This document shows, piece after piece, positions 1 through 8,819 of a DNA stretch of 64,000 nt (its first letter is position 1; each line of letters starts with the position of its first letter). A program made the translations under genes and the position numbers. This DNA is from Thermus amyloliquefaciens (GTDB lineage Bacteria; Deinococcota; Deinococci; Deinococcales; Thermaceae): NCBI RefSeq assembly GCF_000744885.1, contig NZ_JQMV01000003.1, forward strand, positions 1,054,001 to 1,118,000, in the 5' to 3' direction. The notes beneath the pieces are model-generated. The model had not been told where the DNA came from. It did not search any database and saw nothing but the letters and a program-made list of their open reading frames with translations.

Positions 1-610
1 CGGTAAAATGCTCCCCATCCACCTTGGCGAAGACGGTGAAGAGCTGGGCGAAGCCGGCGTTGGAGATCCACTGCTTGACCCCGTTCAGGACGTAGTGCTT
101 GCCATCTTCGGAAAGGGTGGCCCGGGTTTTGGCCGAAAGGGCATCGGAGCCCGAACCCGGCTCCGTAAGGCAGTAGGCGGCGATCCACTCCCCGCTGGCC
201 AGCTTGGGAAGGTACTTTTGCTTTTGCTCCTCGGTGCCGAAGTAGACCAAGGGCAGGGTACCGATGGAGGTGTGGGCCCCGTAGGTCACGGAGAAGCCCC
301 CCGAACCGGAAAGCTCCTCCGCCACCACCGTGGAGATCACCTTGGGCAGGTCCAGCCCCCCGTACTCCTCGGGCACGTCAATGGCGAGAAGCCCCAGCTC
401 CCCCGCCTTTCGCATGAGGGGGACGTTCAGCTCCAGCTCCCCATGCTCCATGCGCTCCAAGAGGGGAAGGACCTCCTTCTCCACGAAGGTGCGGGTGGTA
501 CGGGCGATCTCCTTGACGCTCTCGTCAAAATCCTCGGGGGTGTAGATCCGCTCAGGAGCCTCCAGCAACCAACCCCCGCCCCTGTGCCAAAGCTTCTTTT
601 CCTCGGTCAT
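1..610 (-). CDS. fadE: Acyl-CoA dehydrogenase, 3' end outside window
   Basis: This is the N-terminal ~203 residues of an acyl-CoA dehydrogenase, the FAD enzyme that opens each beta-oxidation round by making the trans-2-enoyl-CoA. It starts with MTEEKKLW at 610 behind an AGGAGG ribosome site. Visible family signatures are an EEYGGLDL segment in the N-terminal helical domain, SGSGGFSVTYGAHTS, and the FAD/substrate segment CLTEPGSGSDA followed by NGVKQWISNAG. The catalytic Glu and the C-terminal domain lie beyond the window. It is the last visible gene of a fadN-fadA-fadE run, with 9 nt between it and fadA. The same gene order is known in Bacillus subtilis. Family assignment is firm; chain-length specificity cannot be read. 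Confidence 0.95.
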   Translation of the reverse strand, partial: MTEEKKLWHRGGGWLLEAPERIYTPEDFDESVKEIARTTRTFVEKEVLPLLERMEHGELELNVPLMRKAGELGLLAIDVPEEYGGLDLPKVISTVVAEELSGSGGFSVTYGAHTSIGTLPLVYFGTEEQKQKYLPKLASGEWIAAYCLTEPGSGSDALSAKTRATLSEDGKHYVLNGVKQWISNAGFAQLFTVFAKVDGEHFT

Positions 611-619
611 GGCCTCCTC

Positions 620-1813
620 CTAAGCTGGGTATACCTCAAAGACCCCGGCGGCCCCCATGCCGCCGCCGATGCACATGGTCACCAAGCCATACCCCCCGCC
701 CCGCCGCCCCAGCTCGGCGATGAGCTGGGCGGTGAGCTTGGCCCCGGTGGCCCCCAAGGGGTGGCCCAGGGCGATGGCTCCGCCGTTCACGTTGGTCCTT
801 TCCTCCGGCATTCCCAGGGTGCGCATCACCGCCAGCACCTGGGCGGCAAAGGCCTCGTTGAACTCGATGAGGTCGATCTCTTCCAGGGAAAGCCCGGCCC
901 GCTCCAAGGCCTTGGGCACCGCCTTGACGGGGCCAATGCCCATCACATCGGGCTCCACCCCCGCCACGGCGAAGCTGACGAAGCGGGCAAGGGGCTTTAG
1001 GCCCAAAGCCTCCGCCTTCTCCCGGCTCATGACCACCACCGCCGCCGCCCCATCGGAGTAGGGGCTGGCGTTCCCCGCGGTTACCGTGCCGCCCTTTTTG
1101 AAGGCAGGCCGCAACTTGGCCAAGGCCTCCAGGGAGGTCTCGGGCCGCACGGTCTCGTCCCGCTCAAAAAGCGCCTCCTCCACCACCTTCTTGGTTCCTT
1201 CGTAGCGCACCCTCGGGACCCGGATGGGCACCACCTCGGTGAACCGCCCCTCCGCCCAGGCCTTCGCCGCCCTTTGGTGGCTCCTTAGGGCCCAGCGGTC
1301 CTGGTCCTCCCGGCTGATGCCAAAGCGCTCCGCCACCCTCTCGGCGGTGAAGCCCATGCCGATGTAGGTGGAATAGCCCTCCGGGCTCCACTCCGTGGGG
1401 GTGAGGTCGGGGTGGAGGCGGGTGTGGAAGCCCGACATGGGCACCTGGCTCATCATCTCCACCCCGCCAGCCAGGACCGCATCCGCCATGCCCGTCATCA
1501 CCGCCTGGGCGGCCATGGCGATGGTCTGGAGGCCAGAGGAGCAAAAGCGGTTGACGGTGGCCCCCGCCACCTCCACGGGGAAACCCGCCCGCAGGAGGGC
1601 CAGCCGGGCGATGTTGAGCCCCTGGGCCGCCTCCGGCATGGCGCACCCCCAGAGGACGTCCTCGAGCTCCTTGGGGTCCAGGCCCACCCGCTCCACCGCC
1701 TGCCGCATCACCTGGGCGGAAAGGTCCACCGGGTGGAGGGCGGCCAAGGCCCCGTCCTTCTTGCCCCGGGCCACGGGGCTACGAACCGCACTGACGATTA
1801 CCGCTTCCCGCAT
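620..1813 (-). CDS. fadA: Acetyl-CoA acyltransferase (thiolase)
   Basis: A 397-residue thiolase, full length for the family. It releases acetyl-CoA from 3-ketoacyl-CoA, or condenses two acetyl-CoA. The nucleophile cysteine lies in [10 protein letters not shown] near residue 90. The C-terminal active-site elements are [17 protein letters not shown] (catalytic His) and the second cysteine in CIGGGMGAA. It starts with ATG at 1813, 13 nt after fadN, and is followed 9 nt later by fadE, so the three are probably one transcript. Its place between fadN and fadE favours a degradative over a biosynthetic role. Confidence 0.96.
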   Translation of the reverse strand: MREAVIVSAVRSPVARGKKDGALAALHPVDLSAQVMRQAVERVGLDPKELEDVLWGCAMPEAAQGLNIARLALLRAGFPVEVAGATVNRFCSSGLQTIAMAAQAVMTGMADAVLAGGVEMMSQVPMSGFHTRLHPDLTPTEWSPEGYSTYIGMGFTAERVAERFGISREDQDRWALRSHQRAAKAWAEGRFTEVVPIRVPRVRYEGTKKVVEEALFERDETVRPETSLEALAKLRPAFKKGGTVTAGNASPYSDGAAAVVVMSREKAEALGLKPLARFVSFAVAGVEPDVMGIGPVKAVPKALERAGLSLEEIDLIEFNEAFAAQVLAVMRTLGMPEERTNVNGGAIALGHPLGATGAKLTAQLIAELGRRGGGYGLVTMCIGGGMGAAGVFEVYPA

Positions 1814-1826
1814 GGTTTCACCTCAT

Positions 1827-4118
1827 TCAGTTCCTCAGGGGCTTGCCCGTCTTCAGGGTGTAGGCGATGCGCTCCTGGGTCTTCCGGGTGCCGAGGAGCT
1901 TCAAGAAGGCCTCCCGCTCCAGGTCCAAAAGGTCCCACTCGGAAACCTCCCTAGGCGCCCCCTCGCCCCCGGAGAGCACGTAGGCGATCTCCAGGCCGAT
2001 CCGCATGTCGTGGTCGGTGATCTCCCCCGCCTCGCGGAAGGCCCAAACCGCATAGCGCAGGTTCCCCAACGCCTCGCTCCCCAGCACGCGCACCCGGGGG
2101 GGCAGGGGCGGGCGGTAATCGGGGGCGAGCTCCAGAACCCGGCGCTTGGCGTCGGCGATGAGGAAGTCCCGGTTCATGCTGATCCGGTCCCGGTCGCGGA
2201 GGAAGCCCATCTTGCGGGCCTCGAGGGCGCTGGTGGAGGTCTTGGCCAAGGCGATGAGGTTGAAGGCCCGCTTCACCCCCTCAAAGGGATCGGCTTCCTC
2301 GTAGGGGGCAAGCTCCCCAGTGAAGCGGAGGAGCATCTCCTTGGTGCCGCCCCCCGCCGGGAGGAGCCCCACCCCCGCCTCCACCAGGCCCATGTAGAGC
2401 TCCGCATGGGCCTGGACGCTATCGGCGTGCAGGGTGAACTCCGCCCCGCCCCCCAAGGTGAGGCCGAAGGGGGCCACCACCACGGGGAAGGGGCTATAGC
2501 GCAAGGACATGGAGGCCTTCTGGAACTGCCGCACCGCCAGGGCCAGCTCGTCCCAGTCCCCCTCCTGGGCCGAGGAGAGGATCAGGGCCAGGTTGGCCCC
2601 AGCGGAGAAGGCCCTGGGGTCCTCGTTGCCGATCACGAGGCCCAGATAGCCCTTCTCCTCCACGTACTCCAGGCTCTTCTGGAGCATGCGGATCACGCCC
2701 TCCCCGATGGCGTTCATCTTGGTGCGGAACTCCAGAAGGGCCACCCCGTCCCCCAGGTCCAGAAGGGCGGCCTCCTTGCTCTCCAGGAGGGTCTTGCCCT
2801 CGGCCTTCAGGGCCTTGAGGGAGAGGACCCCTTCCCGCTTGGGCAGGGGGTGGTAGGCCCCGTCAAAGCCCAGGTAGGTGCCGTTGCGGTAGAAGCTTCC
2901 CTGGGCCTTCTTTAGGAGCTCGGGTTCGGGAAGCCCGTGCTCGGCGAAAAGACGCCTTAGCCCCTCGAGGCCCAAGGCGTCCATGTTCTTAAAGGGCCCC
3001 TCCTCCCAGCCAAAGCCCCACTCCAGGGCCTGGTCCACCGAGACCAGGTCGTAGGCGATCTGGGGGGCTTTCTCCAGGGTGTAGTGGGCGGTGCGGGCGA
3101 AGAGTTCTTTAAGGAACGCCCCGTATTTGCCGGGAAGCTCCATCACCCGGGGAAGCCTCTCGGCCAGGGGCAGGTCCCGAAGGGCCTTCAGCTCGGGCAG
3201 CTCCACCTTGGCCCGGGGGACGTACTCCAGGGTGCGGTAATCCAGGGTGTGGATCTCCCCGTCCACCCGCTTGTAAAACCCCGCCCCCGCCTTCTCCCCA
3301 AGCCGCCCCTCCTCCACGAGGCGCAGGACCCAGCCCGGCAGGGCGAAGTCCTCTCCCGTGGCCTGGGCCAGCTCCTCCGTGACCAGCTTCAGCACGTCCA
3401 GGCCCGTAAGGTCGGCGGTGCGGAAGGTGGCGGAGTTGGGGCGGCCCAGGAGGGGCCCGGTGAGGGCATCCACCTCGTCTATGGTGAGGCCGTGCTTCTC
3501 CATGAGGCGCACCGCCTGGACCATGCCGTAGACCCCGAGCCGGTTGGCGATGAAGCCCGGGGAGTCCTTGGCCAAGACCGTGCCCTTCCCCAGGATGCGC
3601 TCCCCAAAGCGCCGGATCTCCCTTAGGACCTCCGGATCGGTTTCCGGGGTGGGGATCAGTTCCAAGAGGTGCAGGTAGCGGGGCGGGTTGAAGAAGTGGG
3701 TGCCCAAAAAGCGACGGCGGAAGGCCTCCGAGCGGCCTTCCAAGAGCACCCGCATGGGGATGCCGCTGGTGTTGGAGCTTACGATGGCGGTGGGTTTCAG
3801 AAGGCCCTCGAGGCGCTCATAAAGGGCCCGCTTGGGCTCGGGTTTCTCAATGATGGCCTCCACCACCCAGTCGCAGTCCCGGAGCTTGTCCAGGTGGTCC
3901 TCGGTGTTGCCGATCTCCACGTAGCGGGAGAGGTCCGGGTCCATGAAGGCCGCAGGCTTGGCCTTTCGGGCCCGCTCCAAACCCCGCTTGGCCAACTCGT
4001 TCCGGTCCTCCTTGCCCGGGATGTCCAGGAGGACCACGGGGATCCCGGCGCTGGCCACCAGGGCGGCGATCCCGCTTCCCATGGTCCCCGCGCCCACCAC
4101 GCCCACCTTCTTGATCAT
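1827..4118 (-). CDS. fadN: 3-hydroxyacyl-CoA dehydrogenase / enoyl-CoA hydratase fusion (FadN type)
   Basis: A 763-residue bifunctional beta-oxidation enzyme. The N-terminal half is an NAD-dependent 3-hydroxyacyl-CoA dehydrogenase: Rossmann motif GVVGAGTMGSGIAA, then SSNTSGI and THFFNPPRYL. The C-terminal half (about residues 440-650) is crotonase-like: FSAGANLALI and GGGAEFTLHAD. The order dehydrogenase then hydratase matches B. subtilis FadN and is the reverse of E. coli FadB. I chose ATG at 4118 because AAGGAGG lies just upstream; an earlier in-frame start at 4142 would add eight unlikely residues. First gene of the operon with fadA and fadE. A sigma-A-like promoter and a FadR-like box lie directly upstream. 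Confidence 0.94.
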   Translation of the reverse strand: MIKKVGVVGAGTMGSGIAALVASAGIPVVLLDIPGKEDRNELAKRGLERARKAKPAAFMDPDLSRYVEIGNTEDHLDKLRDCDWVVEAIIEKPEPKRALYERLEGLLKPTAIVSSNTSGIPMRVLLEGRSEAFRRRFLGTHFFNPPRYLHLLELIPTPETDPEVLREIRRFGERILGKGTVLAKDSPGFIANRLGVYGMVQAVRLMEKHGLTIDEVDALTGPLLGRPNSATFRTADLTGLDVLKLVTEELAQATGEDFALPGWVLRLVEEGRLGEKAGAGFYKRVDGEIHTLDYRTLEYVPRAKVELPELKALRDLPLAERLPRVMELPGKYGAFLKELFARTAHYTLEKAPQIAYDLVSVDQALEWGFGWEEGPFKNMDALGLEGLRRLFAEHGLPEPELLKKAQGSFYRNGTYLGFDGAYHPLPKREGVLSLKALKAEGKTLLESKEAALLDLGDGVALLEFRTKMNAIGEGVIRMLQKSLEYVEEKGYLGLVIGNEDPRAFSAGANLALILSSAQEGDWDELALAVRQFQKASMSLRYSPFPVVVAPFGLTLGGGAEFTLHADSVQAHAELYMGLVEAGVGLLPAGGGTKEMLLRFTGELAPYEEADPFEGVKRAFNLIALAKTSTSALEARKMGFLRDRDRISMNRDFLIADAKRRVLELAPDYRPPLPPRVRVLGSEALGNLRYAVWAFREAGEITDHDMRIGLEIAYVLSGGEGAPREVSEWDLLDLEREAFLKLLGTRKTQERIAYTLKTGKPLRN

Positions 4119-4128
4119 GGTCACCTCC

Positions 4129-4143
4129 TTATACTGAGTCAAA
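4129..4143. promoter_or_regulatory. FadR-like operator box
   Basis: The 15-mer TTATACTGAGTCAAA is a near palindrome between the fadN -10 and its ribosome site. It fits 14 of 15 positions of the pseudopalindrome TTRNACYNRGTNYAA that I recall being reported for the TetR-family regulator FadR of T. thermophilus; the consensus is from memory. A near-identical 15-mer lies before degV at 8191-8205. Confidence 0.6.
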
Positions 4144-4172
4144 GTTTACGGCAGAAGGGCGGAGCTTGTCAA
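4143..4172 (-). promoter_or_regulatory. Promoter of fadN-fadA-fadE
   Basis: On the minus strand a perfect -35 TTGACA (4172-4167) is followed after 18 nt by TAAACT (4148-4143). The start site would fall around 4136, just before the AAGGAGG of fadN. The -10 touches the FadR-like box at 4129-4143, so a bound repressor would block initiation. Confidence 0.7.
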
Positions 4173-4241
4173 AGGGGTTCCTTGACGCCAGGCCCTATCC
4201 GGAGGGCATCAGAGGGAATGGGGGCATAGCGGTGGGTGGGG

Positions 4242-4376
4242 ATGGCCCTGGTGAAGACAGGCGGCTTCCGCATTGGGGCCCGGCTGAGCCTAAGCGGGGA
4301 AAAGGTGGCCTACACCCTAACCCAAGGGGAGGTAAGCCTCCGCCTGAAGCTCTTCAACCTCATCCCTAACCCCTAG
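4242..4376 (+). CDS. Possible small ORF or gene remnant, 44 residues
   Basis: An ATG-started frame encodes [20 protein letters not shown] and continues with a beta-strand-like pattern to TAG. The composition looks protein-like, with alternating hydrophobic residues and no Arg/Pro-rich shadow character. An in-frame TAG at 4227-4229 limits it upstream, and no good ribosome site is visible. It runs convergent to mfd and overlaps its 3' end by 4 nt. I do not recognise a family. It may be the tail of a decayed gene. Confidence 0.3.
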   Translation: MALVKTGGFRIGARLSLSGEKVAYTLTQGEVSLRLKLFNLIPNP

Positions 4377-7318
4377 CGGTCGGCGAAGAGGTAAAGGACC
4401 TGCATCAGGGCCTCGGGGTACTCCCGGGGCCTTAAACCCTTCTTCTCCAGGCGGAAGCCCGGGGGGTACTGGGTGAGCTCCACCCGGAAGGGAAGTCCCT
4501 TCAGGCCTCGAGCGTCGTAGTCCAAGGGCCAGCGGGGAAAGATCACTTGGAGATGGGTGAGGTCCTCGGTGAGGGAAACCGCCCCCTTGCGCTCCGCCAC
4601 CAGGCGCAGCCGGGCCAGGGCCAGGAAGTTTTCTGCCTCCTCGGGCAGGGGGCCATACCGCTCCTTCAGTTCCCTGGCGATCCGGGAAATCTCCGCCAGG
4701 GTCTTGGCCTCCGCCAGGCGGCTATAGTAGCGGCTGCGGCCCTCCAGGCTCGGCACATACTCCGCGGGAAGCCGGGCGGAGAGGGCCAGGTCCAGGGTGA
4801 CGTGCCGCCTCTCCCCCTTAACCTCCTTAACCTCTCCCTTAAGCTTCCGGATGGCCTCCTCCAGAAGCTCGGTGTAGACCTCCAGGGAGAGGGCCCGGAT
4901 GTGCCCATGCTGCTCCGGGCCCAGGAGGTTGCCCACGCCCCGGATCTCCATGTCCTTCTCCGCCAGAAGGTGGCCGCTTCCCAGGTCGGAAAGATCGGCG
5001 ATGGCGCTAAGGCGCCTTTCCGCCGCCTCCGTGAGCCGGGGCGGGTGGAAGAGGTAGGCGTAGGCCTCCTGCTCCCGCCGCCCCACCCGGCCCCGGAGCT
5101 GGTACAAGGTGGCCAGGCCCAGGCGGTCGGCCCGCTCAATGAGGATGGTATTGGCCTCGCCCACATCCAGGCCCGACTCAATGATGGTGGTGGCCAAAAG
5201 GACGTCGTAGGCTCCCTCGGCGAAGAGGAGCATGGTCTCCTCCACAAGCCCTTCGGGCATCTTGCCGTGCACCACCCCGATCCGGGCCTCGGGCACCAGG
5301 TTTTCCAGGTAACGCCTCCTCGCCTCTATGGAGGCCACCCGATCGTGCACGTAGAAGACCCTGCCCCCCCTTTCCAGTTCCTGGAGGATGGCCTCCCGTA
5401 CCAATAGAGGGTCAAAGGGGGCGAGGAAGGTGCGGATGGGCTTCCGGCCCGGGGGAGGGGTCTTGATGCTGGAAAGATCCTTAAGGCCCACCAGGGCGGA
5501 ATAGAGGGTACGGGGAATGGGGGTGGCGGAGAGGTAAAGGGTGTCCACCTCGGCCTTCAGCTCCCGGATCCGCTCCTTCTGCGCCACGCCGAAGCGGTGC
5601 TCCTCATCCACGATCAAAAGCCCGAGGTCCTTAAACCTCACGTCGGGCTGGAGAAGGCGGTGGGTGCCGATCACGATGTCCACGGTGCCCTCCCGTAGAC
5701 CCTTTAGGATGGCCTCCTCCTCCTTCTCCGGGGTAAAGCGGGAAAGCACCCCGATGCGCACGGGAAGCCCGGCAAAGCGCTCGCGGAAGGTCTTACCGTG
5801 CTGCTCCGCCAGCAGGGTGGTGGGCACCAAGAAGGCCACCTGGGCCCCGTGCCCCACCACGCGGTGGGCGGCCCGGAGGGCGATCTCCGTCTTGCCGAAG
5901 CCCACGTCCCCGGAGATGAGCCGGTCCATGGGGAAAGGGGCCTCCAGGTCCCGCAGGACCTCCTCCAAGGCCTGTTTCTGGTCCGGGGTGAGCGGGTGGG
6001 GGAAGCCCTTCTCAATAAGAGGGTCCCAGTCCGGCAAGGGGGCGAAGGCCCGGCCCGGGGTGGCCTTGCGCTTGGCCTGAAGGACGAGAAGCCTTGCCGC
6101 CAGCTCCTCCACATCCTTCCTGGCCTTTTCCTTAAGCCGTTGCCATTCCCCTTTGCCCAGGGAGGAAAGCTCCGGCGGGTCATCCGTGGTGCCGGGATGG
6201 CGTTTGAGAAGGGGGAGCTGCTCCACCGGCAGGTAGAGCTTCCCCTCCCCCTTGTAGCGGAGAACCAGGTAGTCCCGCCTAACGCCCAGCACCTCCCGGG
6301 TTTCCAGGCCCAGGTACTGGCCCACGCCGTGCTCCGGGTGGATGAGAAAATCCCCCGGGGCAAGCGCCCCAGGGTCGGCAAGCCCCTCCCCCACCCTCAC
6401 CCTGGCCCGCACCGCCCCCGTGGCGAAGATCAGGGCCTCGGTCAGCAAAACCTCCTCCCCCCACTCCCCTCCCCCCTCAAAGGCTCCCCGGAAGAGGGAA
6501 AGCTGGCCCTTGGGCCCGGGAAAGCGCTCCAGCACCCGGGGTTGGAAGGGGGCAAGCCGCCTTTTCAGGTAGTCCAGGGTGCGCTCGTGGGCCACGAAGA
6601 GGCTTACCCGCCTCCCCTCCCCAAGCCACCGGGCCAAGTCCTTTTCCAAGGCCTTAAGGCTTCCCCGGTAGGGGGGAAGGGGACGCACGCCCAAATCCAA
6701 GAGGGGAAGCTCCACCCCACCCCCCAAGGCCACCCAGGGCCGCCCCGCAAGAAGCGGCCAGAGCTCCCTAGGGGCCAGGGCCGGGGTGTCCAGGTAGACG
6801 GGGCCGGGGAAGTGGAGGATTTTCCTGGAGGTGAACCCCTCCGCCTTTCCCGGCTTGGGCAGGAGGACGTGGCGCCGCCTGGCCTCCCCTGCCACCAAAA
6901 GCCTTTCCAGCTCCTCCCCATAGAACTCCAGGCGGACCTCGGGAAACTCCAGCACCCCCCCCAGCACCCGGTAGTCCTCGTCCCGGGCGTACCCCATCCG
7001 CAGGAGCCGGTCCAAAAGCTCCCCCCTTGGGTAGCTCCGCCCCACCTCCAGCACCAGGCGCCAGGCAGAAGGGTCCTCGGGGAAAGGGGCGAGCGCCTCC
7101 TCGTAGGAGAAGACGAAAAGGGCCCGCTCCTCCCAGGCCTCGAGGCCCGGGTTCACGTACACCGGCACACCCAACGCCCCAAGGTCCCGGTAGCGCCTCA
7201 GGCGCTCCTCAGGGACCAAGAGGAGGGCTGGGGGCCGCTCCCGGGCAAAAAGCAAGGCCGCCACCACCTGGGGCAGAGGGAGGCGGTGGCCGTAAAGCCT
7301 TTCCAGGGCAACTTCCAT
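4373..7318 (-). CDS. mfd: Transcription-repair coupling factor Mfd
   Basis: A 981-residue DNA translocase that releases RNA polymerase stalled at DNA damage and recruits UvrA. E. coli Mfd has 1148 residues; Thermus versions are near this shorter size. Domains in order: degenerate UvrB-like N-terminal region (1-~300); CarD-like RNA-polymerase-interacting domain ([18 protein letters not shown], ~320-400); helicase domain with Walker [14 protein letters not shown] box ([11 protein letters not shown]), SATPIPRTL and the RecG-like region [16 protein letters not shown]-terminal UvrA-binding domain. It follows degV by 25 nt, so co-transcription is likely. The mRNA start has no clear Shine-Dalgarno. 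Confidence 0.96.
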   Translation of the reverse strand: MEVALERLYGHRLPLPQVVAALLFARERPPALLLVPEERLRRYRDLGALGVPVYVNPGLEAWEERALFVFSYEEALAPFPEDPSAWRLVLEVGRSYPRGELLDRLLRMGYARDEDYRVLGGVLEFPEVRLEFYGEELERLLVAGEARRRHVLLPKPGKAEGFTSRKILHFPGPVYLDTPALAPRELWPLLAGRPWVALGGGVELPLLDLGVRPLPPYRGSLKALEKDLARWLGEGRRVSLFVAHERTLDYLKRRLAPFQPRVLERFPGPKGQLSLFRGAFEGGGEWGEEVLLTEALIFATGAVRARVRVGEGLADPGALAPGDFLIHPEHGVGQYLGLETREVLGVRRDYLVLRYKGEGKLYLPVEQLPLLKRHPGTTDDPPELSSLGKGEWQRLKEKARKDVEELAARLLVLQAKRKATPGRAFAPLPDWDPLIEKGFPHPLTPDQKQALEEVLRDLEAPFPMDRLISGDVGFGKTEIALRAAHRVVGHGAQVAFLVPTTLLAEQHGKTFRERFAGLPVRIGVLSRFTPEKEEEAILKGLREGTVDIVIGTHRLLQPDVRFKDLGLLIVDEEHRFGVAQKERIRELKAEVDTLYLSATPIPRTLYSALVGLKDLSSIKTPPPGRKPIRTFLAPFDPLLVREAILQELERGGRVFYVHDRVASIEARRRYLENLVPEARIGVVHGKMPEGLVEETMLLFAEGAYDVLLATTIIESGLDVGEANTILIERADRLGLATLYQLRGRVGRREQEAYAYLFHPPRLTEAAERRLSAIADLSDLGSGHLLAEKDMEIRGVGNLLGPEQHGHIRALSLEVYTELLEEAIRKLKGEVKEVKGERRHVTLDLALSARLPAEYVPSLEGRSRYYSRLAEAKTLAEISRIARELKERYGPLPEEAENFLALARLRLVAERKGAVSLTEDLTHLQVIFPRWPLDYDARGLKGLPFRVELTQYPPGFRLEKKGLRPREYPEALMQVLYLFADR

Positions 7319-7343
7319 GGGCCTGCGGCCCGAAGGCCAAAGC

Positions 7344-8189
7344 TCATTCTACCGCATAGGCGTGAACCGCCAAAGCCCCAAGGCCCACGTTGGCCGCGAT
7401 GGTGGCCCCCGAGCGGGTGATGCGGCCCCGCTCCAGGCGGAGGGCGCCTTCCAGGGCCTTTTTCAGCCCCTCCAGCCACTCACCTTTGGCGTCGGTGTGG
7501 GCGATGGTGATGCGGGCCGTGCGCCCTCGGAACTCCTCCAGCACCAAGCGGGCCAGCACCTCGGGCACGGCGCTTTCCCGGGCCACCTTGAGGAAGCGGA
7601 TGTGCCCCTTATCTATGCGCAGGATGGGCCTCAGGCCCAGGAGGTTCCCCACCACCTCGCCAAAGCGGGGCAGGCGGCCGTTCCTGGCCAGGTGGGACAG
7701 GTCCGCCACGCTGAAGTAGAGGCTGGAGCGCCTGAGCCTTTCCATCTCCCGCACCACGGCCTCCTCCTCCGCCCCCCGCCGGAGCATCTCCACCGCCCGG
7801 AGCACCATGGCCCCAAGCCCCGCGGAAACCATCCCCGAGTCCACCACCCGGATGCGGGTGGGGGCCACCTTCAAGGCGGCCTCCCGCGCCCGCTCCACGG
7901 TCTTGGAAAGCTCCCCCGAGACGTGGATGGAAAGCAGGCGGTCGTACACCTGCAGATGGCGCTCGTACACCTCGGCGAAGTCCTCCACCCCCGGGGGCTC
8001 GGTCACCGGCTCCGCCCCCGCACGCATGGCCTGGTAAAGGGCATCGGGGGTAAGCTCCTGCCAATCCTTGTACCGGCGGCCCATGAGGTGCACGTAAATG
8101 GGCACCAAGCCCACCGCCTCCTCCTGGAGCACCTTAGGGGAAAGGTCCGCCGCGGTGTCGGTCACAAGTCCCAGCTCCACGTTCCCCAT
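7344..8189 (-). CDS. DegV family fatty-acid-binding protein
   Basis: A 281-residue DegV (FakB-like) protein. This family binds a fatty acid and, in Firmicutes, presents it to the kinase FakA. Family features seen: the opening [15 protein letters not shown], a central [17 protein letters not shown], and [18 protein letters not shown] at 8189 gives the standard N-terminus; upstream in-frame sequence back to 8429 overlaps pcp and is not protein-like. No SD is visible. A candidate -10 (TATAGC on the minus strand, near 8218) would give a short leader containing the FadR-like box at 8191-8205. mfd follows 25 nt downstream. The regulator box links this lipid-binding protein to beta-oxidation. Confidence 0.9.
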   Translation of the reverse strand: MGNVELGLVTDTAADLSPKVLQEEAVGLVPIYVHLMGRRYKDWQELTPDALYQAMRAGAEPVTEPPGVEDFAEVYERHLQVYDRLLSIHVSGELSKTVERAREAALKVAPTRIRVVDSGMVSAGLGAMVLRAVEMLRRGAEEEAVVREMERLRRSSLYFSVADLSHLARNGRLPRFGEVVGNLLGLRPILRIDKGHIRFLKVARESAVPEVLARLVLEEFRGRTARITIAHTDAKGEWLEGLKKALEGALRLERGRITRSGATIAANVGLGALAVHAYAVE

Positions 8190-8190
8190 C

Positions 8191-8205
8191 TTAAACCGAG
8201 TCAAA
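8191..8205. promoter_or_regulatory. Second FadR-like operator box
   Basis: TTAAACCGAGTCAAA lies one nucleotide upstream of the degV start codon and 36 nt before pcp, which is transcribed the other way. It matches the box before fadN at 13 of 15 positions, and both extend to share a leading C and trailing G. It has the same single deviation from the FadR pseudopalindrome as I recall it. Confidence 0.6.
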
Positions 8206-8216
8206 GGTCTAGGGGC

Positions 8217-8222
8217 TATAAT
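8217..8222 (+). promoter_or_regulatory. -10 element of the pcp promoter
   Basis: A perfect TATAAT lies 18 nt before the pcp start codon. No matching -35 is present at 16-18 nt. The hexamer is only 11 nt from the FadR-like box, so the box could affect pcp as well as degV. Confidence 0.5.
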
Positions 8223-8240
8223 GCCCAGCGGGTTTAGACC

Positions 8241-8819
8241 ATGGTCTTGATCACCGGATTTGAACCCTTTGCCGGCATGGGGCACAACCCTTCCGCTGCC
8301 CTGCTCGGCCTCTTGCCGGACACGGGGAAAGGGGAGCCCCTCCTGAAGGTGGTGCTCCCCGTGGACGCCCTGGCGCTCGCCCAGGCCCTGGAGGCGCTTT
8401 ACGCGCGGGGGCCCAGGGCGGTGCTCCACCTGGGCCTGGCGGAGAACCGGCCCCTCATCAGCCTGGAGCGCTTTGCGGTGAACCTCCTAGACTTTGAGCG
8501 CCCCGACAACCGGGGAAGGGTGCTGGCGGACATCCCCGTGGTCCCCGGAGGACCCCTGGCCCTCGAGGCCCGCTTTCCCTTGAAGGAGGCCCTTCGCCGC
8601 CTGCGGGAAGCCGGGATCCCCGCCAAGCAAAGCCTGTCCGCGGGGAGCTACCTTTGCAACCAGGCCTTCTACCTGTCCCTTTTTCACCTACCCCCGGAGA
8701 TCCCCGTGGCCTTCATCCACCTTCCCCCTGACGAAACCCTGGCCCTGGAAAGGGGCGGGGCCTACCTTCCCCTCAGGGAACAAGCCCGGGCAGTGTACAC
8801 TCTGCTGGAACTGCTATGA
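8241..8819 (+). CDS. pcp: Pyroglutamyl peptidase I (pyrrolidone-carboxylate peptidase)
   Basis: A 192-residue cysteine peptidase of family C15 that removes N-terminal pyroglutamate from peptides in the cytoplasm. The family opening is clear (ITGFEPFAGMGHNPS). The catalytic triad can be placed as Glu76 (LISLERFAVN), Cys139 (AGSYLCNQAFY) and His160 (VAFIHLP). The length is slightly short of the usual ~200-215. Expression likely uses TATAAT at 8217 and a short leader without SD. Its stop overlaps the start of the LpxB-like gene (ATGA), so the two are translationally coupled, although no functional link is apparent. Confidence 0.93.
   Translation: MVLITGFEPFAGMGHNPSAALLGLLPDTGKGEPLLKVVLPVDALALAQALEALYARGPRAVLHLGLAENRPLISLERFAVNLLDFERPDNRGRVLADIPVVPGGPLALEARFPLKEALRRLREAGIPAKQSLSAGSYLCNQAFYLSLFHLPPEIPVAFIHLPPDETLALERGGAYLPLREQARAVYTLLELL

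Noticed and set aside
1395-2915. 506-residue plus-strand frame opposite fadA and fadN
   Set aside because: Antisense shadow: composition of Pro, Gly, His, Arg without domains, and it covers two clear genes. Many similar long frames across the window are rejected for the same reason.
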